A DNA stretch of 64,000 nucleotides from contig JAPWFG010000059.1 of NCBI GenBank assembly GCA_028015205.1, forward strand, positions 1 to 64,000. The letters are read 5' to 3'. A model generated the notes under the pieces. The model did not search any database and was not told where the DNA came from. It worked only from the letters and a program-made list of their open reading frames with translations. This stretch comes from Mytilisepta virgata. Lineage: Eukaryota; Mollusca; Bivalvia; Mytilida; Mytilidae. The position numbers were made by a program, and so were the translations under genes. This document shows positions 43,114-55,213 of the stretch, in pieces. Every line of letters begins with the position of its first letter. Position 1 is the first letter of the stretch.

Positions 43114-43302
43114 TTTGTGTGAATTTCCTTTGATGTAGAGATGCTGATGAAGTCAGTATCACTGGACTGAGCATGATATAAATATTATCGGGTCAGTTTG
43201 CAATTGACATGCCCTGCGGAGGAACTACTTTTAACTGCTGACCAATCAGCATAAATTAACTCATAAACATTTTTTGTTTCAAATGAAAAAGGAAACCCAC
43301 TT

Positions 43303-43500
43303 TTAAGTCACCGGACCTGAAGGGTCATGTGATCTATTGCTACCAGTGGGTGTCTGTCCGTTCGTCCGTCTGTTGTCGTTAGCTTTTTACATTTTAATCT
43401 TCTCTTAAACCACTGGGCCAATTTGGACAAAACTTTGCAGGGATGGTCCTTCGGTGGTCCCCTTTCAGAATTATGTCCCGACGACCCTGCCACAAGTGGT
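43303..43500 (+). repeat. CTCACCTG-family repeat, 5' fragment
   Basis: 'taagtcaccggacctgaagg', 'tgtctgtccgttcgtccg' and 'aaccactgggccaatttgga' match the 5' half of the family. The 3' end is missing. Confidence 0.6.
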
Positions 43501-44260
43501 TAATGATATAATTTATCATCGGATAAGATTTTTTTTCTGATTAAAGGTTATCACCTTTTGACTTTAATTAAATGCTCTTTCACTTGTGGCAAAGATAATA
43601 CTGTGGATTTAATCAGCTTCCTATTTATCAAATTCTTATTTATTTCGGATTGTCAATCAACCTCATATTGCATCTGTAGAGATGTCATGTAAAGTATTGG
43701 TTATATAAAATACATGGATTGCATATGTTTAGAATTATTTGCCTTATCTGATATTGACCATGGTGCCGCACTCCTGCGCGCCCATTGCAAGTGAACAAAG
43801 AAATCAGGTCTATGTCGCCAAAGACCATGTTCTTGACCGATGTAAAACGAATGCAAACACAGATATTTTCTTCGATAGAGATCGGTTAGTTAAAATAATA
43901 CCGAAGTTCTAAAGAAATTATGTTTTGAAGTCTTGTACCTCTCGTGGTAAGTACTATATTTCGTCTGGACACCAATTATTCTCGTTGAAACATGCTCGAC
44001 TCATTTTGATTTCAACTTCCATTGAAACAACATCGTATTATTCTGTAAGTGAATTTTTTTTCTTTTCTTTTTCTTTTTTTTTTATTTATTTATAATTGTT
44101 TATTAATTCTCATTATATTTTCATTGGATGTACTATTCAATATGTTTAACATAATTATATAAGAAAAAGTTGATTCTTATTTCTGCTTAGTATAGTAATT
44201 GATCTTTAATAATAAATTTATTTTTTTTCGTTTCAGATAATATATATATTCAGACGTATA

Positions 44261-44807
44261 ATGATGTCATCAATAAGCACCCCCATGAAAGAAATCGTAA
44301 GTATTAATTCATTTTCAGTTTTTATTGATTAAATAACGTTTAGCTCAAAATACAATTGTGTATTAATGATTTCAAGCAACACTGTACTACATTATTGTTA
44401 TTTCTTTACAGAATTTTCTGGGAGTCAGACGGACATTATGGTCCAGGGATCCACCCTCATCAATAAACGCTCAGGAAAGTATGGAAGGAGTAAGTATGTT
44501 TTTACATTTCGTTGTCTATTTCATATCGATTTTTAGCGTACGTTTATCAAATATCTTTGAAATTATAAATGTAGGGGAAACTTACGTTAAAATGTATTGA
44601 GTGTAAATAAAAAAAGAATATTGTGAACATATGTTTATTAAGAAAGAACTCCAGTTTTCATGTTTAAATATTGTTGTATTTTATTGATTGTAGAGTATCC
44701 AGTGGGAAGACCCGGAAGTTACTCTTCTCTGGAGTGCTATTTTGGCACTCCAGAAAGAAGTTCAACAACTAAAAAAAGACAATCAAAAGGTAAAAGAAGA
44801 TAATTAA
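44261..44807 (+). CDS. Small three-exon gene upstream of gag-like sequence
   Basis: Exons 44261-44296, 44413-44490 and 44694-44807 have GTAAGT donors at both introns and pyrimidine-rich AG acceptors, all in phase 0. They encode about 75 residues. It starts 'MMSSISTPMKE', has an acidic 'IQWEDPEVTLLWSAILA' segment and ends in a coiled-coil-like 'LQKEVQQLKKDNQKVK' before TAA. Such a short acidic plus coiled-coil piece resembles the N-terminus of gag-type proteins, and gag-like sequence follows 0.7 kb on. It could be a 5' part of an intron-bearing retroelement gene or a small host gene. 44.81-45.54 kb is AT-rich, with one exon-like acceptor near 45,359. Confidence 0.5.
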
Positions 44808-45544
44808 GGTCTTGCAGGATGCCATGGTACGACCAGAAGTTCCTTTTAATGAGGAAACGTATACTCCATGTTTTAAATTTAGGGGAAATTCATGAATCTA
44901 GTTTAAAATCAAGCTTGTTAAATAGAAATTTTACTTTTCAAAAGCTATAATTTCATTTTTATTGGTTTTTTTCCCCCTCAATAATCGATCTTTTATATAT
45001 TGTAAATATTTGTGTTCTTTGTCTTTGTGAATTGACTTATTTTGTATTATATTATTTTATGATGCATATACGTGTTTTAATGTTAATGCTATATTTTCAA
45101 TATATGTATTTAAACTATTAAAATATATTGTATAAAAGAAGGAAAAAAAAACGTAAAAAAAAATTGTTTATGATTGATGTTATTCATTGATGTACCATAA
45201 TTTTAAAGATTGGATGAATTATCTCCTTTTCCCAAGGGGGAGAAATTATTTAACAAAAAAAATTGCTTTTCTATTTATTTTCTTCAAGATCAGTAATTGA
45301 TTTAATTTATTCAATTTTATTCGATATTAAATAAATTCGAACCTCTTGATCATTTTAGTTCTCCGGCCCTATTTGTCCTGATACGGACCGTAATCTACCA
45401 GAGCATTCTATTGTTTGCAGTAGGCTGACGGCAGATATTCCACCATCACTAATATGAAACCAGAAGAAAACTGTTACAAAAGATGGTGAAGAATGAATAA
45501 AGGTCAGGGAAAAACGCCAGTAAGCTGCAGCAGAACACAAGACA

Positions 45545-46593
45545 TTGGATGATTTGTTAGTCGAGCTTGAGGTGATCCAAAAAGACGAGGTACAGTTTAA
45601 CTTTCGGCCAAATCGAAGAGTACCGGATCTATTCGGTCAACACCAGACGATCCCTCTAGCTTCATTTAAATCGCCTCCGGTGTATAGAAGGTCCTCGTCA
45701 ACACATCCAGGACACCTGTCGAGGACACTTTTTTCACCAATTGAAAAGGTAGTTACCCTAACATACATTTGAACCGAAAATCATAGTGAAACAGACGGTG
45801 CTATCTCTGGGTTCCAGTACCCCTTTAGGACCGGCTCCGCCTCCAACATCCATACTATCTTCACTTAGACCGATACTGCCAGTAATTCCACCCGTTCCTG
45901 TAACATCATCGCATCAAGTTCCGCCGCATTCAACGGCAGTTCCTTCATCGACAACAATATTGGCTACAACATCTTGAACTACAGTGTCTTCTAATATTTC
46001 CAACCCAGGAAGGACAAGTATGAACATTTTTAACATGTCATCATCATTAAAAATTGAAAAGTTCAAAGGGGGTTCTTCCCAAAACGCTGACACTTTGTTA
46101 ACAAATTTTAATCAATATTGTAGTCTCTATGATTTATCTAAGAAAAATGCAGAATCGTTCCCTTTTCATCTCGAGGGACATACAAAAATTTGGTATGATA
46201 CCATACCAGATACGAAAAAATCAAATTTTGACCAATTAATTACGGCATTTAATTACAAACAACATTTATTAGATTTAACAATTTAACAAACTCATCAAGG
46301 GCGTAAAGAGTCTGTACTGGATTATTTAAGTAGGCTATTGAAATTGGGAACAAATCGAAATGTTTCCGACGATATTTTGTTAGCTGTTGCCATGAATGAG
46401 TTAAGGGCTGATTTTAAAAACTATAGTAATGACTAAGGAGCCCAAATATATTGAAGAAATAAATCATTGCGCAATCTTGGCAGAAAAGGCCATCAATTCA
46501 AGTGGGGGTTCTGTCCATTCCCTCAAGCAAACTGTTTTGTAGGAAATTCCGGCACTAAAAGAACAAATTAAGGGTGTAACATCTTGTTAATTT
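45545..46593 (+). pseudogene. Decayed Ty3/gypsy-like gag
   Basis: A Pro/Ser/Thr-rich leader (45545-45975) is followed by a gag-capsid-like region: 'IEKFKGGSSQNADTLLTNF', 'FPFHLEGHTKIWYDTIP', 'FDQLITAF', then 'KESVLDYLSRLLKLG' and 'CAILAEKAI'. These match the usual retrotransposon gag pattern. The frame is broken by at least TGA 45975, TAA 46284, a shift near 46,433 and TAG near 46,541, plus a shift before 45786. No protease, RT or integrase follows, so the element is deleted or rearranged. Confidence 0.65.
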
Positions 46594-47118
46594 GCGATAG
46601 TTCATGTGTCGGGGTCACCGGACAACTTCTGATTCATATATGTATGAAGATCTATAATTGTTTATAATAGCCAATATTTCATGTAAACTGTCGGGAATGT
46701 ACATAGTTTCCCACATCCTTTCTGCAATTTGCACACTGGTGTCATAACATGATCAGTGGTAATTTACCTTTATGAAATGTTGCCAGGAAAAAAAAATAAT
46801 TAAAAAAACATTATTCACGCGATCTCGTGATCCCCATCAATGGTCAACGCCGACCTTTAAAACTGATGCATAAGAATATTAGTTTTAGGAAGTGAAGCAT
46901 TTCCATTTTTTATAAATATTTCACGTTTTCCATTCTTGATACTCATTTTGGATTTCACTTTTCTTTATAACAGCTTATATATATTCTGGGAAGGATTTAG
47001 ATCCCTATCTGTATTGAGAGAGTTGTGTTGCGTTAGGCAAAGAGTATAATTCTAGGTACGTGTTCCCCATACTTGTAGCCAGCATACACACACACAACAG
47101 TATCATCACTGGCTCAAA
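46594..47118. other. Possible solo LTR or retroelement non-coding end
   Basis: The stretch after the gag remnant begins near 'TGTAACATC' (46576) and contains a TATATATA-type box near 46,977 and several candidate CA ends near 47,100. It has no partner LTR that I can find in the window. The LTR call is only a suggestion. Confidence 0.25.
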
Positions 47119-47460
47119 TTGGACCAAAAAGCTCAGCGTGACAGGTGGTGGACCGATCCGATTGGAACTAAAGAGGAACGTCACAGACTGATGTCATTAT
47201 TTAAAACCTCGTCTCAAGGTGAGTTTGGCGTTGGTTTGCAATATACACCACGCAATTCAGGGTCCCATTCATCACCTAGATTTGAACGTTTAAGATCCTT
47301 CTTACGCCAAGTACCAGTTTCGGAAAGAGAATCATCCCTCAATCCTTCCCAACATTTTCCGCCTAACCAAACTTCAGATAATTTCGAAGACACTGTTGTC
47401 AGAGGCAGAAATTTAATTCACTTATGCATAACATATTTCACTGCTACTCCAGTTAATTGA
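47119..47460 (+). CDS. Unrecognised open frame, possibly retroelement-derived
   Basis: About 113 residues, polar and Arg/Ser-rich ('QKAQRDRWWTDPIGTKEE', 'FERLRSFLRQVPVSERESS'). The first codon is not certain: the reported start is not flanked by a splice site or clear context. Proximity to the gag remnant suggests a retroelement origin. Confidence 0.3.
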   Translation: MDQKAQRDRWWTDPIGTKEERHRLMSLFKTSSQGEFGVGLQYTPRNSGSHSSPRFERLRSFLRQVPVSERESSLNPSQHFPPNQTSDNFEDTVVRGRNLIHLCITYFTATPVN

Positions 47461-47631
47461 TTGAGATGAGGGTGGTAAAGCGGGGGCTCTGAAAACGGAA
47501 ACACATGAAATAAAAAATGGAAAAAAACTTCCACGGAAATCAGAAAAAATGTCTCTTTTTGTAATTGCTATCCAAACTGCTTTATGGGGTTACAAGACAA
47601 CTTCTATACGGTTCAAATTTGGAGATTATTG

Positions 47632-47905
47632 TAGTAATGATAAATAATTCACTTTTGACCGATTTCATATGCCTAAAGCGCTTTTGATTTGCAAGTAAGG
47701 TAGGCGTGTCATACATTATTGTGTTGATAAATTAATATATTTTTTATTGATCCAAAAGTTTTGAGCGAGACCGAAAGGTGAAAGCGCTAATTCTTTGGAA
47801 AGCGAAGCAGGCGCGTAAAATTATGTTGCCCGAGTTGGGGACCTTTTCCTTTCACTTGGCATATACAGTAATTTTTTTCTGAGACAAGCACCTGTGGTTT
47901 TTACA
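47632..47905 (+). repeat. Single arm of the 3.0-kb fold-back transposon family
   Basis: It matches 3550-3824 closely ('caagtaaggtaggcgtgtca', 'gagcgagaccgaaaggtgaa', 'tgcccgagttggggacc') and ends 'gagacaagcacctgtgg'. Only one arm is present and no duplication is visible, so it is a truncated relic. Confidence 0.85.
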
Positions 47906-49204
47906 TATGAAAAGATAATTCAATGTGCTAAATCCCCGGTTTGAATAATATTGCTTTGCTCCATTACCAGCAATGGGACCGCTTTGTAACTCCACACAGA
48001 GCCAAAGGATATCACTGGAGGTACATGCACATTATTGAAGCTACCTTTGTACCGATTCTCACTCGGTACATCAAAATATTTCACTTGTTTGGACCAAACG
48101 GGAGACGCATTTTTCCTAGTTCACAAGACACCCTGGTTAGTCAGTTCATAACAATTCGTAGAAATGGCGTAGTTGCCCTGAAGGTCGAATATATAAGATG
48201 ATGCGTCATGTCCATTTGACGTTGGTATGCGCCTTTAAAAGTACCAGCCTGGAATTTTCACTGTTCATAATTGTTTTTATTTTCAGAACCTTCCTCCGAT
48301 AAATATTATTTTCTTATGAGAAGGAAAGCAAAGTTTTTTTTCTTATCATTTTTCTTTCCACAAAACCATAAAATTAACATAAAATTCATTTTAATTTTTT
48401 AATTGGATTTAAAATGTCTATATCCTGGCATTGGCTGTTATCTCTGTTTTTTTAGCCCACTTCCTACATTATATTCTCTTGTTATTATTATTTTTTTTTT
48501 TGTTGGCATTAATTTCATATCTCCTCATTTTATTATTTCATAATTGAACACAGAAGTAAATCGTGCTCCCAGTACAAGAAAAACATAGATTCTACTTTTT
48601 TATCATCTAATATTTGTTGGTGTTCTAAATTTCAAATGAAGGTAGTTTTCAACCAGAAACATAAAATTCACGTTTCTGTTTCAACCTAGACAACAGTATC
48701 CAGACTACTTTGATTTTCAAGCCGTATGGATTATCTCCCATTTCGTTACGCATGAGGTACACGACGAAAGTCCACGACGGCACGTTGATACTGCTATTGT
48801 GTGTGACATTGGTAGAAGGAAGGCCACTTTCTTGTCAATTGGATGAAAACAATTGAATATGCCCTTGCGTATTGGTAATGAAAACTTCAACTTGGACAAC
48901 ACACACGGTGTAACTAGATTCATTATGGAGGGGAATTGTTAAGCCAACATTTATGTCAAAGTCCTTCAACAGTGTATTGTATGGATGATACATGGATTAT
49001 TCCCTGTCGAAAAGGGATATGTGGTAATTCATTATTTATCATTATGAAATTTTAATGTGTTGTTTTTGGTGACAAAAGGGAGGTCAAGTTAGATTTTGCG
49101 ACATATCGCTCAACTGGTTCTAGGGTTATACCAAAAATGGACCTTTTGTCCTTTCCAGACAATAACAAAAACCATCCAAGATACCACTTACATGTACGTA
49201 CATA

Positions 49205-49395
49205 ATGATTACAAGAAAAATAAATGGAAATGGTGAGCTGTCGAAAGGGGCATAAAACGACTAAAATGTATGAAATACACAAGTCGAACAAAACCAAATA
49301 TAAAATCGTAAAAAAAACAACCTAAAAATTTTAAAATACCCAACGTTTCGACCAAGACTTGCTCTGGGTTTCAAAGAGTCAACACCTTTGTATTA
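49205..49395. mobile_element. Second Penelope-like remnant
   Basis: About 140 bp are shared with 15,945-16,090. It ends in 'caacgtttcgaccaag' (49341-49356), the better-preserved 3' half of a hammerhead core. It then runs into 'tgctctgggtttcaaagagt', which is in inverse orientation to its counterpart at about 16,130-16,152, so one of the two loci is rearranged. Confidence 0.55.
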
Positions 49396-49700
49396 CTTGC
49401 TATAAAAATAATTGTTAAATATATAATTACATGATCTTATTCAAAATTTCAATACAGTACTAAATAAGAAACAACATATTTACATACTGTTTCCATACGT
49501 CTACATTCCTTGTTAATAGAAATGTGATTTTTAATTATTCACTATTTTTCAGAACAACAAAACCATTCCCCCCACATATTCAATACTTTGTGATCTTCTT
49601 CCTTTATAATTTAATCACTTTCCAATCTGTTTGTTATTATTCTCCTTAATGAGCGATCCTTTCTTAGCTGTTTTCTCCTGTTTTCCTGCACTTCATTTTC

Positions 49701-51424
49701 TTATTGTATTTTGGCACAAAGGTCTTCGATTTTTGTATCTAATACTGTTTGAATATGTTCCAGAGCCTTCATTTCATCCTCATCCTGAAATTCTTTTTTG
49801 ACACTAACAGCTGCATTGGTCCTACAATAACAATATTAAGGTATTCGGACCATAATAGATCATGATCCAAAATGGTATCTCTTTTTGACCGTGAATGGCT
49901 GAACAAAACAATTTAAAGCTGGAATATTGTATATATATTTTTCTCAAGTTGAAACACACTTTGTTGCTTATATGCAGAGTCTGTAAAAATAAGTTCGTTA
50001 TATTGGCATTTCCGAAGTTTGCCGATAATTACCGAGGTCATTTCAATTGTGTAGTATGGAACATCCGGGAACTTTTGAATAATCACGTGTTCATTTATGG
50101 TCCGGATACCTTAATAATATAACTCATTTCATATTGAAGCCAAAATTATGATTTATATCCCCTAACTCTGCAAATGACAGTTTAGAAAATTACCATTCCT
50201 TTGTACACTTTTGTATTTATTTGTCAAATGAAAATATCCTTTAGCATCCTTTGACCTTACAAATATCATTTGACCATCACTTTGCCTCATTTGTCCATGT
50301 AATTATTCCCTTTAGTTTGGCATTAATTATCAATGACATTGTGATCTATTACCATCACTTTGCCTCTGTTGTCTGTGTAATCAATTGTCTTCATGTGACA
50401 TAATTTGCCAATGACATTGTGATCTATTGCCATCACTTTGCCTCATTCATCACTATTTTATTAGTTTGAGGTCTGTCATGTATCATTTAATATTTTAGAT
50501 TTAAGTATGCTATCAAACCCATAAACATCTTTGATTTAAACTTAATCCTTTAAAACTGAACCCTCAATGACTGATTTTTTTTAAAAACAACTTGAAAACT
50601 ATGTTCCTATTATATACTTTGATGTATTGACATTTTCTTGAAATTGACCTTTTTCATATTGAAAATTATTATGTACAAATTATGATTCCTTCATTTGGTT
50701 TCATACCTTCTGATATTGTTTTTTAAATCAAAAGTTAAATGAATTGCTATAGAATACCTATGAAAAAAGGAACCTTATTTTGTGTTAAATGAATATGTAA
50801 ATTAATATTTAAACCTTGAACTATAAACTGTAATACACTCACCTATTATCTTCATTCTTTGTATCCTCTGCTTTCTTACTTTGAATTGCCTTATGATCTC
50901 CTTACGTGTTATTTGAACAATTCTTCTGTCTGTTTTCTCATCTGTCTTTGGAAAGGTTGGTCAGAAAAAAAAATGTTTCATGTAAATACTTATTTTTATT
51001 TCCATCTAAATAGCTCTTGTTTTGTTATTCAAACAAAAACTAAATAATAAATGTACCTTTACTTTTTTCAATCTGCCAGCCCTTATCATTCTGTCACTTT
51101 TACTATACATATTGTATTGGTTTCCGTTACTGCCTTTGATTTTATTACCTTTCATTACTGTCATCTACACTTTTTATTTCAATGTTATTCAAGAGTCTAT
51201 AATTTCATGAAATAATTCTAAAAATAAGCAGAATGGTATAAATTAAATATTCAAAACTTGAACTATGAAATGTAATACACTTTATTCTTCTCATCTTCTT
51301 TTTTTCTTTTAATCAAAGTCATCATCCTTGTAATGGGTGGTCTCAACAATTCCCCTTTTTTGTTTGGTTCCACTTTTTCTCCACAATCTATTACTTTCTG
51401 GACATCAATGTTGGAAAGTTCTTC
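49701..51424 (-). CDS. Probable multi-exon gene, exons of an unidentified protein
   Basis: The last exon 49701-49821 (acceptor 'gttattgtag', stop TAA 49701-49703) reads 'VSVKKEFQDEDEMKALEH' and 'VLDTKIEDLCAKI', acidic and helical. The exon at 50843-50945 (donor GTGAGT) reads 'TDEKTDRRIVQITRKEIIRQ', basic. The exon beginning at 51424 reads 'EELSNIDVQKVIDCGEKVE'. Further donor-like sites occur near 52,068 and 52,345. The exons look real but phases do not all join, so some are missing from this list. No domain recognised. Intron 1 from the 3' end hosts the TTAA MITE at 49840. AT-rich intronic sequence fills 51.4-53.1 kb. Confidence 0.45.
49840..50110. mobile_element. MITE with TTAA target sites
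   Basis: Inverted ends 'GGTATTCGGACCATAATAGA' and 'ATTTATGGTCCGGATACC' bound 271 bp. TTAA flanks both ends (49836-49839 and 50111-50114). It is non-coding and lies 18 bases upstream of an acceptor for the minus-strand exon at 49821. Confidence 0.85.
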
Positions 51425-51546
51425 CTGTAAATATAATTTTTAGCATTATTTCATTTGAATTTAATCTTTTTCAAATATTTTCATTAACAATATCCTTTCC
51501 TGGATTGTGAAACAAAAAATTCTGAATAATTATTCTGTCTTCTGAC

Positions 51547-51957
51547 AAAGCAACATATACAATTTCAATCCTCACTTGACATTGTCATATTTACAATACA
51601 TATTACATTAATTTTAATACCCGAATCTTTGGTCACATAAGTATAGTCTTAACTCTGGTTTCATACTTTGATTTCTGTGTATAGCAATTCTTTAAAAAGT
51701 ATATATTGTGTAATTAAATTGATTGTTTTTATGAAAAAATTTAAAAGCAACATATACAATTTCAATCCTCACTTAACATTGTCATGTTTACAATACATAT
51801 TACATTAATTTTAATACCTGAATCTTTGGTCACATAAGTATAGTCTTAACTGTGGTTTCACACTTTGATTTCTGTGTATAACATATTTTTTTAGCTCTTT
51901 TTAAATTTTTTCATAAAAACACTCAATTTAATTACACAATATATACTTCTTAAAACT
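51547..51957. repeat. Composite direct plus inverted repeat
   Basis: About 140 bp ('caacatatacaatttcaatc', 'gaatctttggtcacataagt') are repeated directly at 51547 and 51747, offset 200. The ~55-bp spacer beginning 'aaagtatatattgtgtaatt' recurs in inverse after the second copy (about 51,899-51,957). It is non-coding, in an intron-like region. Confidence 0.8.
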
Positions 51958-52639
51958 ATATTTTGTTAAGTCATTACAATCTCAACATATAACTAATACT
52001 TTTGAAAAATAATTACAATTATTAACTTGTACTAAATCAACTAAAACAATCTAGTTTATAATACTCACATTTTAACTTGTCTTTCTGTCATTTTGGTCTG
52101 TTTGTAGATTATTACTGAAAGTCCTCTCAAATTATATGGAACAGGACAATTATGTGGACTATGCAATCACTTTGTGATGGTATACCCTCCATTATCATGC
52201 ATTTTTTGGAATTAATTAAACCATTGTTTTTTTTTAGTGTGAACAGTCGCATAATACTGAGCCTATCAATAACTTGTGACTTTTCAATATAAATTTCTTC
52301 CATATCATTTAAATCATATATAAAATTTCACACTTACTTTTTCTCAACTGTTTATATATTGGTCTTGAATTTCCAATTCCGGTCATTCACCTTTGTACAT
52401 TATTAATTATGATTATAGAAAAAACTACCAATAAAAATGCATAAAAACTGAATTATTACTTTCAATCATTCATGTGTATGCAGTTTGAATTTTGGTACAA
52501 AAATACAAAGTTCTGATCACGTATAATAACTTTATATATGACCTCTTACTGTTTTTACTGGTCATTGTCCTCTGACTTTCGAGTACAAAATAAGCAGTTT
52601 ATTTACTGACCTTTCAGGTCCATGATCTGTTTATGATTA

Positions 52640-52990
52640 CATATCTATAGGACCCTACCATACATGTTTACGTTTATAGTAGCAATGGGACCCTACATAC
52701 TGTCTTCTTTAATTTCCATATGACAAAATATAAATACATATTGTGGTGGTCTATTCATGTAATCAGACGGAAGGGTCCAAAACAGTATATGGTTGGAGTC
52801 CTATACATCGAAACTAATATCTGTAGGACCCTTCTATAGATGTCAATACAAGAACACTCCCCCCCTTCCAAGTCATCCATATTGTGGTGTTCTATATAAT
52901 CAGGCGGAAGGGTCCAAAACCCTATATGTTTATAGTAACGATAGGACCATACCATAGATGTCAATGCAAGAACCAAGCCACCCCTTATGT
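52640..52990. repeat. Diverged direct repeats of about 130 bp
   Basis: Units share 'cggaagggtccaaaac', 'tatagatgtcaataca' and 'aggacc' submotifs near 52,765 and 52,905, with a weaker copy near 52,650. They are non-coding. Confidence 0.6.
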
Positions 52991-53130
52991 AGTGGGGGAA
53001 ATGTTTCGAATTATGCGTGCCGAACTTATATTTACATGGGGAGTTAACTCCATCGATCTTGCATATTTTTATCGACCTGGTTCACTGTTGATTAGATGAA
53101 GGTTATGTAAAATCAATCCCACAAAACATT

Positions 53131-53238
53131 ATTCCAAAGATGGGTGACAGGTTGAAAATGTGCGTGTGTATCGTTCTACTTGTTATTCCAAAGTTGGGTG
53201 ACAAGTTGAAAATGTGCGTGTGTATCGTTCTGCTTGTT
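53131..53238 (+). repeat. 54-bp tandem duplication across the signal peptide
   Basis: Two copies of a 54-bp unit start 'attccaaag' at 53131 and 53185. The duplication doubles the leader motif 'LKMCVCIVLLV' in frame, so translation could start in either copy. Confidence 0.9.
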
Positions 53239-53564
53239 CTGTTGGTGTTTGTACCTATTAATTGCCATTCTTTTGAAATCAATGATCAATGTAGTGCAAA
53301 GTATGATCTAAATTTCAAAACAATAGGATACCAATGCAAGTTTGCTGGAAATGGTGTCTACACAGAGAATGGGCCATCTGTTGATTTTATTCAGTTCGGC
53401 ATATTCACAGGTCGACGTTGTATATACATTTGTATTTGGATACTTATGTGACATCTATAACTACAGCCAAGGGTTCGATGGATTATTGCAACACCGTTCT
53501 TCTTGGACGAGGCTCAGTGGAAGAAATTACCATAGGCGGTAAAGTGTGTGCAAGTGTGAAATAA
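53140..53564 (+). pseudogene. Secreted-domain relative of the Polinton cargo, frameshifted
   Basis: ATG 53140 opens a hydrophobic leader and a Cys-rich domain: 'CSAKYDLNFKTIGYQCKF', 'AGNGVYTENG', 'DFIQFG'. The frame then runs to a premature TGA near 53449. From about 53,405 a second frame carries the rest of the domain ('STLYIH', 'KGSMDYCNTVLLGRG', 'EEITIGGKVC') to TAA 53562-53564. The conserved order matches the 29.38-kb ectodomain. After the last Cys the bases read GCAAGT, a possible GC-type donor at the same place as the GTGAGT at 63 kb. The break is one net base (equivalent to -1). No stalk or membrane exons found nearby. Confidence 0.65.
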
Positions 53565-53589
53565 AATAAGCTTATAAAATATGCATGTC

Positions 53590-53735
53590 ATAAGCGGTTT
53601 TAATCAACTTGCTTTATGGTGTGGATATTTGTCCATTGCTGAAGGCTATATAGTAACCTGAAGAAGTTTAATTATTTGTTATTTAGCTTTTTCTTGGTGG
53701 GTGACTCATTGGCAATCATACCACAATTTCTATTT
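53590..53735. repeat. 'CATTGGCAATCATACCACA' mussel-type repeat
   Basis: Carries 'ccattgctgaaggctatata', 'gtgactcattggcaatcata' and 'ccacaatttctattt', related to copies at 14.75-14.96 and 31.87-32.05 kb. Confidence 0.6.
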
Positions 53736-53953
53736 TATATTTATTGTGTATTCAGATATTTTTGCCATTACAGTTTTTCATGGCCCAATACACGTGTTTT
53801 TACTCCTGCTGACTTGTCTCTTAGCTTTGGATGCCAAGTACGACCAATGTTTTTCCGTGTTCCCTTTGTGATTTTACTCATGTTTCGCCGGACTTTCGCG
53901 CCATGCCAAGTGTCGTAGGAATCCGTAACATTCGGCTGATTTTGCACTAGATA

Positions 53954-54557
53954 CTAGCTGACCGAGGCATTCCTATCATGTGAATGAACTTTCACACAGA
54001 CATTTTTCCTTTGAAATTCTGCGTACAGTTTTTGGGTCCCATAAGTCTCGTGTTTTTGCGAAATTCGCTCTTGGTTCTTGGTGACATGACTATATCCTAC
54101 TACTTTGTAAGTAACATTTCCAAGAGCGGTAACGTCAGAATGGTAACTGTTTTTCCTGCATGCAGGTCTTGCATCAGTCATGATATCTATACGATCATCA
54201 TCGTATGAGTTTTCATGCCTCTCCCCCTCAATAGTGTCCAATATTCTGTTATCACGAAGCAATTTCACAGTATATCTATATGTTAGAAACATGCTTTCTC
54301 GAAATCGTTTAGCCGGAAGTCCAATGTTAGCAAAGTTACTGAATCTCTCATATTGAGCAGGATACATTCCAGCACAAAGATATGCATGAATCAATTTATA
54401 ATTCACTGTAAAATCCTGTTTGAGTTCTGAGGAGGAGCTGAACATTCGACCTGGTCTTCAACACTTTCTTCAAACTTTCGAATTTACCATCAAAATCCAA
54501 TTTTTGAGCTTCTGTCTCAAAAGTTATAGTCAATAGACTTTCTAGGTTTTCTAACAT
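53954..54557 (-). pseudogene. Transposase-like open frame with a frameshift
   Basis: The main frame (53954-54445) contains 'YERFSNFANIGLPAKRF', 'DIMTDARPACRKNSYHS', 'ISQKHETYGTQKLYAE' and 'VKVHSHDRNASVS'. The 'D-x-R ... HE.xGT ... H-x-HDRN' series resembles a domain common in multicopy invertebrate genes of transposase ancestry; this is recollection, not a search. An adjacent frame upstream (from ATG 54557, 'MLENLESLLTITF') appears to be its N-terminus, shifted. The 3' end is also truncated. It lacks introns. Confidence 0.45.
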
Positions 54558-55213
54558 TGATACTGTTTTACTTCTCCACTTGAAAGTCTCTTTCTATTTA
54601 CATACTCAATATTCCATATATCAGTAAGTACATTCATTTTCGAGATAAACACTGTTGCAACTTGACAAGAAGACAGAATATAACTGAATGAGAGATTCAA
54701 AATTTGAAGTAAAGGCGCAAAGTTTCAGAATCAATCATATTCATCCATTAAATCACGTGGTTTGGAGAACCAATCAAATTCAAATTATAATCATGTGACC
54801 AAGATGACTCATAATACAGAAAGGTCAAACAAAGTGCAACATTTCAAACTCAGAAAGAGAAAGTACATGATGGCTGCAAAAGATTCCAAGACTGAAATTA
54901 TTATGTTGGAGGTGGCAAAAGAAGAAAGAAACAATTATTATGTTCCTGAAGGATAACCATATGACTGAATGAATTGTGGGTAAGTATTTTTTACCACATA
55001 TATACATATATATTAATTATGTTTATGAATTTCATATAAATGGTAGAGTAAAATTGAACAAAATAATATCTTTTTTTTAACTTACCAAAATTGTTACCAT
55101 TATGTGCAGAATTATTAATTTGATACATAATTATTTAATAATAATCAAAGAAAATATATTGTTGATAACCAAATAAACAATTATGAATATTGTATCTGAT
55201 CTTTATTATACAG

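Noticed and set aside
46576..47105. A confident LTR call
   Set aside because: Only suggestive ends; no partner LTR, primer-binding site or target duplication could be found by eye.
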